This document shows, piece by piece, positions 51,634-63,059 of a stretch of DNA of 64,000 bases. Positions within the stretch are counted from its first letter, which is position 1. Every line of letters starts with the position of its first letter. A program made the position numbers and the translations under genes. The stretch is from positions 3,477,001 to 3,541,000 of the forward strand of contig JAJFZO010000575.1 in NCBI GenBank assembly GCA_021397835.1, in the 5' to 3' direction. Under the pieces are notes generated by a model that was not told where the DNA came from, made no database searches, and was given only the letters and a program-made list of their open reading frames with translations. Source of the stretch: Moringa oleifera (lineage: Eukaryota; Streptophyta; Magnoliopsida; Brassicales; Moringaceae).

Positions 51634-54600
51634 ATGTCGCTGAGACCCAGTTCGCGAGCTGAGGTGCGCAAGAAGTCTTACAAAAGCGGGGTTGATGCAG
51701 AGGAGGCAAGAAGGAGGAGAGAGGACAACTTGGTGGAGATAAGGAAGAACAAGAGAGAAGATAGTCTTCTCAAGAAGCGTAGAGAAGGACTTCTTCAGTC
51801 TCAGCAACTCTTCAACAATGAACTATCTACTGCTAATGCAGCGATCGATAAAAAGGTTTATCGTTTTTCTGTTTTCTCAAGCTCATTTTCCTTTATTCAG
51901 TATGCTCTGGTTCTGTTTTGTACAGTCGGCTGCTCTTTCTATTCGTTCTTCATTGTAAAATTGATATCTGATTGTTTTCACTGCGAACATAGCGAAATTA
52001 GAATTAAATATCTAATCTTTTCTGGTTATGTTTGCTATCTTAAGATGGGTTTGATGGTTGTGATTCAGTGGTAAATGAAATTATGCATGTCCATGTTTGT
52101 TTAGAAGTTCAGGAAAGGAGATTTCAGATGTAAGTCATAAATTTGTGGATATTTGTAGAGCTAGCATGTTATCCCTTCTTGGGTCTTGAGGATTACATGC
52201 AACTGAGAGTCTGCACAAGCAAGAGTACTATTTGCCATAGCAGATCTGACCTTTTCACAAAATAGGAGAACTCAACTTCACAAAACAAGAATGCACTATA
52301 GCAGACATTTGTGTACCAATTCTGTCAATTTGAACAGAAACTTAGCTGTTTGGTTGAATGAGATCATGTGGTGCTTCCATGAGGTCTTGGTCCATGTCTA
52401 CATTCAACTTTGTTAGAATGATCATTCAATTGTAGTTCTAATATTAGATTGTTGGTGACAGCTGGAAAGTATACCTGTGATGGTACAAGGTATCATATCT
52501 GATATTCCCACATCCCAGTTGGAAGCCACCACTCAATTTAGGAAGCTGTTATCAATTGGTATGTGAAAGGTTCAGTTGGTAGGGTTGATCATTTACGTGA
52601 TTGATTAAGTTGGTAAACTTATATTCATATTTTTACAGAACGCAGTCCTCCAATTGACGAGGTGATCAAAGCTGGTGTTGTTCCTCGTTTTGTGGAGTTT
52701 CTAGTTAGACATGATTTGCCTCAACTGCAAGTATGGCCTATTGGAGCTTATATCAACTTATTCTCTTTCCAAGCCTCCTTCAATATGCAGAGAATTTATT
52801 TATGCCATTTACCATCAGGGTTTGATTTTACCTTCATCTTCAGTTTGAGGCGGCTTGGGCTTTGACGAATATTGCATCTGGCACGTCAGCACATACACAA
52901 GTTGTTATTGAGCAGGGTGCTGTACCCAAGTTTGTGGAACTTCTTAGCTCTCCAAGTGATGATGTTCGAGAACAGGTGGGTCCTGGTCTTATCCTGATGC
53001 TCATAGTTCTTAATCCTGTATGCATGATTCAATGTGCATAACTTTTCCTATGACATATTGACTAGGCTGTTTGGGCATTGGGTAATGTTGCTGGTGACTC
53101 ACCGAGTTGTAGGGATCTTGTTCTCAGTCATGGAGCAATTATGCCTTTACTGGCACAGTTGAATGAGCACTCAAAACTATCTATGCTGAGAAATGCTACT
53201 TGGACTTTATCAAACTTCTGCCGTGGCAAGCCACCAGCACCATTTGAGCAGGTCAGATTTATATAATGGAACTGTTATAGTGTTCTCTTTTGGTTAAATA
53301 TATTATGGTTGGACTTTTTCTTCAGGTTAAGCCTGCATTGCCAGCACTGGCTCACCTGATCTATTCTAGCGATGAAGAGGTTCTAACTGATGCTTGCTGG
53401 GCCCTCTCTTATCTTTCCGACGGCACAAATGATAAGATTCAGGCTGTGCTTGAGGCAGGCGTTTGTCCACGGCTTGTGGAGCTTCTCCTGTAAGGGCGCA
53501 ACCATATACTTTCAGAAGCTTTTTATTCAATCCCATCTTTCTTTTCCACTTATAATTGGTTGGAATTAAAAGTAGATATTGTTTGATAATAATTATTTAA
53601 GTAGAAATATGAACCTAGATGGAACTTGGTGGTTACATGAAAAAGCATCATCTGGCCATGGCCAAAGAGTTGGGATTTTAAAATTTGATTGCTTAATCAT
53701 ATGTTAAAGCATGCTTTTGGTTGCCATTTCTAAACTTGGCATTCATTTCGTTGCAGTCATCCATCACCAACAGTCCTGGTGCCTGCTCTTCGAACTGTAG
53801 GGAACATTGTTACAGGCGATGATACACAAACTCAGGTACTCACCATTGTATGAATATCACGATCCAATTTCTGGCGATGCTGGTGGAAAATTTTGTATGT
53901 CCTTTTCTTGTTTAATAAATGAAAGGTTTGACACCTTCAAATCAAATACTGGAATGTTTCTCTTTTCTTTATGATGACAAACATTGAGCGAAGAAGTGTG
54001 TGTGTTCAGGTTGTAATTGACAACCAAGGACTCCGTTGTCTCTACCAACTTCTCACGGAGAACTACAAGAAGAGCATCAAGAAGGAAGCTTGTTGGACTA
54101 TATCAAATATCACTGCTGGGAATAAAAATCAAATACAGGTGATGTGCTAAAACAGAACCTTGTTAAGTTCCATTGACAATATTGATTTGCAGAAACAAAT
54201 CTAAAGCTCTAGTATTTTGAACAATGCCATTATTTACAATCCTGCTGTGATTGCTTTTGTTACTCTCTTGGCAACAGGCTGTTATCGATGCAAACATAAT
54301 AGCTCCTCTCATACACCTACTTCAACATGCTGAATTTGAAGTCAAGAAGGAGGCTGCATGGGCTACGTCAAATGCAACCTCTGGGGGCTCCAGAGAACAG
54401 ATTCAGTCAGTTGTTTTGTCTTCTTGCCTCATTCTTTGCAGGACAGCAACCACCCATCAGTGGACTATCTCCGTCTTTGATTAATTTCTTGTTCCATTGT
54501 CTCTGGTTGCTGCAGATTCCTGGTTAACCAAGGTTGTATCAAACCACTGTGTGATCTCCTGGTCTGCCCTGATCCAAGGATCGTGACAGTCTGCCTAGAG

Positions 54601-54885
54601 GGACTCGAGAATATTCTGAAGATGGGTGAAGCTGAAAAGGAATCAGGCAACACCAGTGTCAACATCTACACAGAAATGATCGATGAATGTGATGGGTTGG
54701 ACAAGATTGAGAACCTGCAGAGCCATGATAACAATGAGATTTACGAGAAGGCAGTGAAGATTCTGGAGAGGTATTGGGTAGAGGAGGAAGACGAGGAACA
54801 GGATATTGAAGATGATACTAATCCAGAGTTCAGTTTTGGTACTAACCAGCCCAGCCTTCCATCTGGAGGATTCAAATTCGGTTAA
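51634..54885 (+). CDS. IMPA: Importin subunit alpha
   Basis: Ten exons: 51634-51855, 52462-52558, 52639-52730, 52844-52975, 53066-53251, 53326-53489, 53757-53835, 54010-54138, 54278-54405, 54516-54885, giving 532 residues, the standard length. The first exon is the importin-beta-binding domain: basic, with [18 protein letters not shown]. Eight to ten armadillo repeats follow, holding the NLS-binding Trp-Asn ladder ([77 protein letters not shown]). The C-terminus is acidic ([12 protein letters not shown]) and ends with FKFG. It is the adaptor that binds classical nuclear localisation signals and importin beta. Gene order suggests the IMPA1 relative, but the paralogue is not certain. Confidence 0.95.
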
Positions 54886-56454
54886 ATTTCTTCTACCGCC
54901 AGCGCGGGTATCAATGGTTGAGGGGTTAGGTTTTGTGGCTTCCTTAACTGTTGAATGGAACTTTTGTTGTCTGGCCCTACGATTAAAGACATAAAAGTGA
55001 TAGAATTTGATCATTTTACCGTGTTAAAAGCATTTTGAAGCTCTGTTTGCAAATGAGAATATCTTGGTAGTTTTTATAATTGACAAATGGGAGACAGCAG
55101 AAGCAATCCCTGAGCAACATTTTGAGTCAGGCCTATGAAAATGTAAATGCACCTGATTGTAGGGCCCAACCTCAGAAAGTCGGACCCATAAAAATGACTT
55201 CATAGACACTGTTGGACCCCACATATCATCAAAGCAATTTTGTCTTTGGGCTCTTCATCACTTTATATAATCACATTATATGTTCCACTAGATGATGGAT
55301 TATGCTTTTGCCTGTTTGAGTCTGTCCTTTTCGTCCCCAAAAAAATGCCGAGAATTTGCCACCTGTTGTAAAGTCCACAAGAAAAGCAAGAGAATCTTGT
55401 CAGACAGATAAGATGGAGTCTTAATGGTGAAGAGATCGACATTGGGCATCGAATTTAAATGGCAACCAGCATAATGATCAAACTACTAAAATGACCAAAT
55501 GACCCAAGTACGGACATTTGTTACTGTGACACAAGTGGTATTCACAGTGACAAAGAACAGACAGTTGATCCATTCAAATAAAAGAGAACAAAGGTTAAGA
55601 CCAGTAACAGCGTGCACCTGCCACCTACATCACCGGGACCCACTGTCCCACTAATGCACACCGAGGGTTAACTTTTGGAAGAAACAGCCCGATTCCTCAT
55701 ATCAATGCGTCATCTTTATTCCAAAACAATAATAATTATTTTCCTCCTGATTTCCTAAAGCAAATTTTGGCTAGAGAAGAATTAAGTGGTCGATCGGGTC
55801 TATGTTGGGCATGGGTGATGATCACATACGGGGCCAAAACTAGGCCGGACACTAAGCCCTGATTCGGGCCCAAAACCAGCCATACCACATCTGTGATCTG
55901 GCATCACCACCTATCATTTTTCTTGCTTGCAGGGCCCCACTTACCTACCAAATCAACATCAATTCACTATCATCTTGACATTATTGAAGCCACCCACAGA
56001 GGGCATGGAGTAGGAGGCAGGCAATGTGGCTCTCCATCGGGCCAGCATCAGCTAGAGATCAATTTTTCCCACTTTAATAAGTTAAGAACTATCTACCATC
56101 ATCACATGTGACACCACAGATCCACCAACCATTTCACAGATCAGGTAAGAGAAGCACAGGAACTCTACTAGGAAATGGCCAATCAGCCTTAAGAGGTAAA
56201 ACTTGTGAAAAGTCTACATCTTATCTAAAATCATTAACTTACACAATTCTAAAATCAATGTTTCAAATTGTTTCTTCAGACCATGACATAACTATGCATT
56301 ACCCTAACAGTACTGCAACAGGATGATACAAGAAGTAAATTAGGAAATGCATAAAGCATCTCATCCTTGTTTTCTACAAAAGAGATAGATGTAAGAGAGG
56401 GAGAGAGATTGACCTATTACCAATGGTCACTCAAACCAAGAAGGGGGGCCAGCC
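54886..56454. other. Intergenic region between convergent genes
   Basis: Importin alpha 3' UTR, then sequence without a recognised gene. Short frames at 55893-56111 and 56108-56326 show no family features. Confidence 0.4.
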
Positions 56455-58936
56455 CTACCGCTTGGATGGTCTCTCATCATCCTCCCCACCACCATCATCA
56501 TCATCATCCGAGTCATCTCTATTTGACCTCTTCCTTTTCGGAGGAACCTCAGCCTTGCCACCACCACCTTCGTCATCATCCTCATCTTCATCCTCTTCGT
56601 CAATATCCTCATCCTCGCCCTCTTCCTCGCCGTTCTCCTCGGGTTCAAAATCACTGGCATCTTCCTCGTCTTCAGCACGACCTACTGGCCGGACAAGATA
56701 TTCGGTTCCCATATCCTCCTACACATAGATATATTTACAGGTAAATTAACACTTAACATGTAAATTTATATCTCACAGCAGCTGATGCAAACAAAAGGAA
56801 CAACGAAGTAGATAGCAACGCTATTGACAAACTGATAATTCCTTTTGAATTTATGATGGAAAGGTATTTTCAGATTTAATTTGCCTGTTCTCTAAGCAAG
56901 CAAACAAAGCACAATTCAAGCTAGCATGATTTCTAGAAATTGGCTTTAACAAAGGAACAACAGAAACAACAATGAACTTTCATAAGGACCTTAGTACCGA
57001 ATTATTGACATGTTTTTCAATATCATCAAGAAAGACTACTAAGGAAGGAATTTCCAGAGTTAAAAAGAGCTCCAGTAACAGCAGGGACATCATGTTCATA
57101 ATTGCTTTCTAATAACTGCAAGCTTATCAAAGCAATTGCTAGTAAATTACAAGAGACCACAATCTCAAACCTCAAATCACTTCAATAGGGGAAGCACAAT
57201 GAATTCGTATGGATGGAAATATATTCATGCACATGAATCAAAAAATTTTACAAGATTACGGTGCAAGCAATGGCAAATTAAACCCAGAAATTAAAATTTA
57301 CTGCCAGGAAAAAAACAGAAGAAAAAACAAAAAGACAGATTAATTTACGCAAGCAAATTAAAACTCCCTTGATTTGTAAACAACAATGTCATGAAACAGT
57401 TCAATCACACTGGTAAAAAAAAGAAAGGACTTTTAGATCCTTGTACACCAGGAGGCAAAGGAAGAAGAATAAAGGAAAGTGAAATAAGTAATATTTACTG
57501 ACCTAAGAGAAAATCAGTCAACTACAACTTTGTGATTCCATATTTGGACATATAACATGGGAGCCATAAAAAGCATGGGAACTGTGTTAAATCAGTTAAA
57601 CCATGAGAATGAGCAAGTCTTACAGACAGATCAAGCCTTGCTCGAAAACATTACCAAATCCAGTTGTTGCAGCCTTTGAAAATTGACAGCAAAAAACATC
57701 AGGAAGAAGGAATGAAGTTTTTGGGAGACTGATATAGCCACACAGAACTTTGGATCATTAATATAGCTGTTAAAATACAAAAGCTAATATTTGGAAAGGA
57801 AGACAAGCAACAAAATCAAGCACTTGATCTTTGAATCTTAACCATATCTGCAAGAAGTCAAGCAATTCTAACTGAAGATAAGGTCAAAACCAAACCAAAA
57901 AGCCACCAATGTAGTTCACCAAATTAGAACTAAACTGAAATTTCCTGAGCAGACAGAGAGAGACTGCTGAACTTTAAGAAAACATTAACAAAATTAAAAA
58001 AAAAAAATCATGCATAAGTAAATTTTACAGATCTGGCATAAACCCAACTCAAGTTCTTCCATAAAGCAAAGACATAACCTTAATATTAAGAGTAATGGTT
58101 AAAAATCCACGTCTGGAGTCAATTTCACAATTCATCAGTTTTCATGCAGATATTTTTGTAGTCGAAGTTCACAAACAAGGACTGGACAGCTGGAAAACCC
58201 CGCACAAATTAACAGATTTTATAGATCTCAGAGAAAGAAAAAAGGAAAAAGTTTAACATCCCTAAAAATGACCAAAAAGAAGTAGAGGGAGAATTAATAA
58301 CAAGGAAAGTCACGTCTTTCCTCAACTAAACTACAAAATCAGTCCAAAAAGGTTGAATTTCTATCAGATTAGCCAGAAATCGAACTGGAAAAGTGGCAAA
58401 AACACTTCCCTTTTTTGCAGTTACACAACAAAATCAGAAGCACCAGATCTCAACGATTTTAACACCTAGAACCACTGTAAGTCACAAGATACCAGAACTA
58501 GCAGCAAATGTTAACCTAAGCAGCAAAGAAAGGTTATTGAAACTAATGATTCAGATTTTACCTCCTCCTCGCCATCCTCATCGTCGTCGTTTCTCTCACT
58601 ATCGTCGTCGTCGTCGTCGTCACCGTCATCATCCTCATCGTCGTCGTCATCGTCACCTTCATCATCCTCGTCATCATCGGCTGATTGAACCGGGGGTCGA
58701 CCAGAGGGGCGTACAGCTTCCACATCAGCCTCTTCTTCTTCTTCTCCTTCTTCGTCGTCGTCGTCGTCGTCTTCGTCTTCATCACCATCTTCGTCATCGT
58801 CGCCGTCTTCCTCTTCCTCTTCACCTCCATCTACTGCATCATTCGCTTCACTTGTCTCTTCTTCGCTGTCTTCTTCGTTCAAAACTTGAACTCCGTTTTC
58901 CTTCTCGAATTCTCTTTCTTCTTCCAAGTATTTCAT
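56455..58936 (-). CDS. Highly acidic Asp/Glu-rich protein (prothymosin-like, plant-specific)
   Basis: Two exons, 58562-58936 and 56455-56718, joined in phase 0 across a 1.84-kb intron; 212 residues. It begins MKYLEEEREFEKENGVQVL, a stretch that looks conserved rather than low-complexity. Long Asp/Glu runs follow, broken by RPSGRPPVQSA (near residue 85) and by EDMGTEYLVRPVGRAEDE at the start of exon 2. The end is KAEVPPKRKRSNRDDS, a likely nuclear localisation signal, and then a terminal RPSKR. Annotation pipelines often label such genes prothymosin-like or VHS3/SIS2-like because of composition alone; no decarboxylase domain is present. A nuclear histone- or chromatin-related chaperone role is a guess from composition. 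The conserved non-acidic islands and the clean splice argue for a real gene. Confidence 0.75.
58562..58860 (-). repeat. Trinucleotide repeats coding for Asp/Glu
   Basis: Runs of GAC, GAT and GAA codons (read on the plus strand as tcgtcgtcgtcg near 58603-58620 and 58752-58772, and tcttcttcttct near 58732-58750) make this coding microsatellite prone to length change. Similar but shorter runs lie in exon 2 at 56485-56510 and 56560-56640. Confidence 0.65.
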
Positions 58937-59911
58937 CTTTCCAAAGAACTACCAAGAAACTTTCTCGAGAAAATTGTATTTTCCGAGAAAGCAAACTGAA
59001 ATTGGAATACCAGTAAGAGAGAGGGAGACGGAAGGGAGAGGAGAGCTTCGTTCGTTCTACCAGTAGTTCCTGCAAGTACGATCTGAGCCGTTGAAACTTG
59101 GATTCACGCGGATTGTTGACGTGGCACAATATCTGACGGTTATCATGATAGAATATTGTGATTTTGCGGTGGTAGAGTCATTGCGGCGCTCCATATTCCT
59201 TTCTCTTCAGTCAGCTGATTGTCACGTGCGAGCAAAGGTTTTGGGCATCTAGGGTTAGGGTTTTTCCCTTCCTTTTTCTCGAATATTCCACTCCGAACCA
59301 CTAAATCGGCCCAATTTGCCCTTCTCCACTACCTGGATATACGGTCTAAAGGCCCAGGTTTGAGGCTCAACTTTAAGAGGCCGTTTGTCTCCTCCAGATA
59401 ATCCATATTCATTTTCTAGGAAAATTATCCAGGGAAAATGACATGGATTTGTCTTCTAGCATCCAATGCTTAGCAATTAAGGCTTAAAACCAATTTAAGT
59501 GGTTTTACTTTCAAAGATAGACTCGATTGTTGACAACTTAAAATCTAAATCATCCTTGCTTTCACTGGGGCTCAGTATTTTATTACAAATGATTTTACTT
59601 TCTCGCACTTTCTTCCAAACAGAAGTTCGCATTTAACACACGCATTGCAGGCACTTGGTATTAATTTAAAGCTCAAAAATACGTAGAAATGGATTCCATT
59701 ATTTATCTCTCGTCATCTTCATATTTTTGTTCAGGATTAAGTAGTTGGGTCAAATTCCTCTTTGGAACACGTGTCCCTGATAAAGTCTAGCCCAGCACGG
59801 TAGAGAACGTGAGAAGCCCATCCTCTTTGTACAAAATATCCCACTCCTATCTAATTGGTGTTCCGAATCCTACTTCCGCTTGAGACTAGAAGAGCCAAAA
59901 AGGACTGAGCT
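58937..59911. other. Divergent promoter region with a perfect G-box
   Basis: No gene seen. ACACGTGT, a palindromic G-box, lies at 59767-59774, about 140 bases before the small ORF at 59912. Confidence 0.4.
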
Positions 59912-60160
59912 ATGTGTACGCGGTGGTCCACGTCAGCGTTCCGGTGGCCGGCGTTCGAGTTCTCGTTGCCCTGGTCGTTATTCCGGTGGCCGGAGTTCGA
60001 TTTCTCGTACTTGACATCCGGATGGAGCTTGCAGAGCCTGAGGTTGATCGATTTCTCGATTGTCGATGATGTGTTGTGGAGCTTCGTGACGGTGTTAGAG
60101 TCCTTAGCTTTGGCTGTCATGCTTTGCTGCTTCTTCGTCTTCTGCGGCTGTACTCTCTGA
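59912..60160 (+). CDS. Small predicted membrane protein, unknown function
   Basis: An 82-codon intronless frame. Its composition is less AT-rich than the flanking DNA, which fits coding sequence. Residues 10-19 and 24-33 are a short internal repeat: FRWPAFEFSL and FRWPEFDFSY. The C-terminal third is a hydrophobic segment (LWSFVTVLESLALAVMLCCF) ending in a Cys-rich tail (CCFFVFCGCTL). A single-span tail-anchored membrane protein is plausible. I do not recognise a named family. The minus strand also has an open frame (59851-60120) over the same bases, but it is hydrophilic and lacks features. A G-box lies upstream. Confidence 0.5.
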   Translation: MCTRWSTSAFRWPAFEFSLPWSLFRWPEFDFSYLTSGWSLQSLRLIDFSIVDDVLWSFVTVLESLALAVMLCCFFVFCGCTL

Positions 60161-62490
60161 TTCGGTTCCCTAATTTTTCCTTCTATTTCTCCTCGGTCTT
60201 CGTGTGTACAGTAGATAGCTATTAGCCGGAATCAGTGTCGCTGCTGTCGCCTCTCCTCTCCTCCATTAACGGCGAGTTAGCCGTTAAATTCATCGGAGTG
60301 GCTCGTGAGATTCCATTCTTCTTCCGATTGCACCTTTAGTTTATAGCAAATTAATTGGTGATATACTTTAGCTTATGCAAGTATCAAATTATTTGAATAA
60401 TTTTGTCATCTCCTCTTCTTCCCTATGATTAAGATTGCTTGATTTTTCATTTGAAATATTTCTACTTCCTTACTTTCTCGGAAAATGCAGAAAGAAAATG
60501 TCAGCTTACTAACATGTATTCTTGTTCACAAATGAGATAAGAGTAAATTGATTACACTTCGAAATCTCTTATTTGCCTTGAAATCAGGCTGGGCTTCTAG
60601 TCCACCTTTAATAATTTAAATTATTAAAAAGATTGAAAACACTTACCACAAATTTTTCAAAATTTTGTTAAATATTGATTGAAAAAAGGATCCAATGTTA
60701 CAAACTCTTTTTAACTTTTAAATTATTGATACAATTTATTAGGAGGTTCGTTATGATTTAAATTTAGCGGAATTATTTTTAACAAAATTTGTGGCTGGTA
60801 AATAACAATATTTGTTGAACCTAAATAAAATTTTGATAATTTTTATGTATTACCATATAAGATCGAATATTTATAGCAGCCATTATCTCCAAATAAAACT
60901 TTTGACTTACAATCGTTAGCAATGAGGACATGTGTTCCAAAGTTATATGGTAAGGACAATTTCTTGCACATTTAAGTATATACAATGAGAGTATAATGCA
61001 TGAATTTTAATCTTTAATCTAAGTATTGTAATCCATATGGAGATTTCTTGTTAGATTAGTTATACTATTTGATTATTTAAAAATTTTTAAAATAAAAAAA
61101 TTTAGAACTTATTTTAAAAATTTTATGTTTTTAAATAATTATATTTTTTATTTGAGTGTTTTTTTTATGAATATAAGTATTTCATTAAATAATAAATTCA
61201 TAAAAATTATATCTCTTTTATAAAATGATGTTTTCTTTATCAAAGTATATGAAAAAATTTATAAATAGAATCATTCTCTACAGAAATTTAGATAATTTTT
61301 TTACCATAAAATTGATAAGTTTTTCACATTTTCAAATCACTTCATTTATTATTTTATGCACATAAAAATTTAGAAAAACTATCATTTTTATAAAATACAA
61401 TTGATATTAAATTTAATTATAAGTGCGCAAATCAAGTCAAATTTTTTTATCATATCGGGTGAGATTGAAACTGAGTTAGTGTAATCCTTCACACTTTGAA
61501 GAATTTAAGTTTTTTTATTTTATTTTTTTATCATATACTCATAATCATCGGTACGTATTTCGTGACAAATTGATGATATAATTAAATAAAAAAATTATTA
61601 TTTTTAAATATAAATGTTAACATATTTTTTAAGATTTTAATTAAATATTAATTCAAGAGAGTGTGATAGTGATGAATTCTTTTAACTTATTTTTTTTTAA
61701 AGATTTATAAGGAATATTCATTATGGTTTCTAAAATTACAAAGAGTTTTTTAATGGGTTTTTATAGTTTGTGAATAGCAATATTCATCAAATGTAGATAA
61801 ATACTTTAAAATTTAATTTTCATATATTATTATATTAAATAAAATATCTTTTTAATTTGTAGCATATATATATGTATTAATTGTTATTGATTACATGTTA
61901 ATGTTTTAATGTGATGTTACCGTTACAAACATGTGAGCTTAACAATTAATTTTTTTTAAAAAATTAATCTAATCAATCATTTGGAAATAATAAATTAACA
62001 AGCTCATAATATCCTATTAAAGAAAACAAGCTCATAAATAAAACAAATTATATTCATTTCATTATATAACAATATTGTGCACAATAAATTAGTACCACAT
62101 AAATATTTAACTTGATAGAATATTGTTACTGATTATGTTTGTTGGCATATAATATTTTCATTAATTTTTAATTAATTAATTTTTTTGGAAAATATTTTAA
62201 TCATTTTATTTCAAAATCTTCAATGTGTATGTATATATATATATATATATAAATTATTTTATTGTTTGTCCACATTACATTAGCATATTTTTATATTAAA
62301 TATCATTTTTTATAACAGCCTGCTTTGTTTCTAGAAATCCACTAATGGTTTTTCTTACGGGAATAATCCTCTGCACGATATTCCCGGAACTAAATTTTGT
62401 AGCCAAAAAGACACCAAGCTCCAAACAGCCAGTCCTACGTAAGCATCTAACTCTCCACCAGAACTGTGTCATCAGACTCAATTCCCTTGT
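60161..62490. other. AT-rich intergenic region
   Basis: About 2.3 kb. It contains many A/T runs and a TA microsatellite at about 62228-62251. No gene, terminal repeat pair or transposase recognised. The minus-strand frame 62296-62640 has no family features. Confidence 0.45.
62228..62251. repeat. (TA)n microsatellite
   Basis: An uninterrupted TA run of about 20 bases, preceded by gtatg. Confidence 0.8.
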
Positions 62491-63059
62491 ATGAGGCTGG
62501 TCGGCTACAGAAGCAGCAATGGCGTGGAAGCCAAGCAGAGAAAATCCACAAATGTAACGTGTCACCTTATAAGGAAGGCGGGAACACCCAGCAGGCCGCG
62601 TGTGCGGTTCTATGAGGAAGAGCCCCTCCACTCCGTACATTGGTTTACGTTGCAGTTCTTTCTGTTTGCATTTACACGGCTGCCAAATTCAAAATTAGGC
62701 AAACCAGATAGCCAAACCAATCCAGCCCATTTTTGGGGTTCTTCTCTTTTCTTGTTTTCATGGGCAAAACCAACAACAAGATAAACACGGCAAACTTTTT
62801 TGCTGTGGATGGATTCTTTGTATGGCAGCAAATGCCTGCCGCAATGGGAGTAGTAATCTTCATGCCGTCGTTGATCCTCACCGCTTCATCGAGTTTCATG
62901 ATCTGAACTCGATTTTTGCCTTTTCGGGTCATCTGTTTCGCTCGATAGACTCTAGCTTTTTTCATCCTCAGCTGCCTCGAGGTGACGTTCTTGTTCCGTG
63001 CGATTCACCTGCGATTCCACCCCTTTTTTTCCGCTGTGGATCGTTTTGTGTTGATTCAA
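62491..63059 (+). promoter_or_regulatory. Promoter and 5' UTR of the poly(A) polymerase gene
   Basis: Sequence is distinctly less AT-rich than upstream. A plus-strand open frame at 62822-63103 is out of frame with the ATG at 63060 and overlaps it, so it is either a chance frame or an upstream ORF. The exact transcription start cannot be seen. Confidence 0.4.

Noticed and set aside
56367..56744. His/Pro- and Ser-rich plus-strand frames opposite exon 2 of the acidic gene
   Set aside because: Antisense of the GAT/GAA repeats; no other support.
58393..59016. 207-codon plus-strand frame rich in His and Arg opposite the acidic gene
   Set aside because: It is the antisense shadow of Asp/Glu codon repeats. 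The minus-strand frame has the clean start, splice sites and conserved ends.
59851..60120. Minus-strand 89-codon frame opposite the small membrane ORF
   Set aside because: Hydrophilic, without motifs; the opposing frame has a repeat and a membrane span. The choice is not certain.
62296..62784. Frames on both strands in the PAPS3 promoter
   Set aside because: No recognisable product and no splice context; explained by locally lower AT content.
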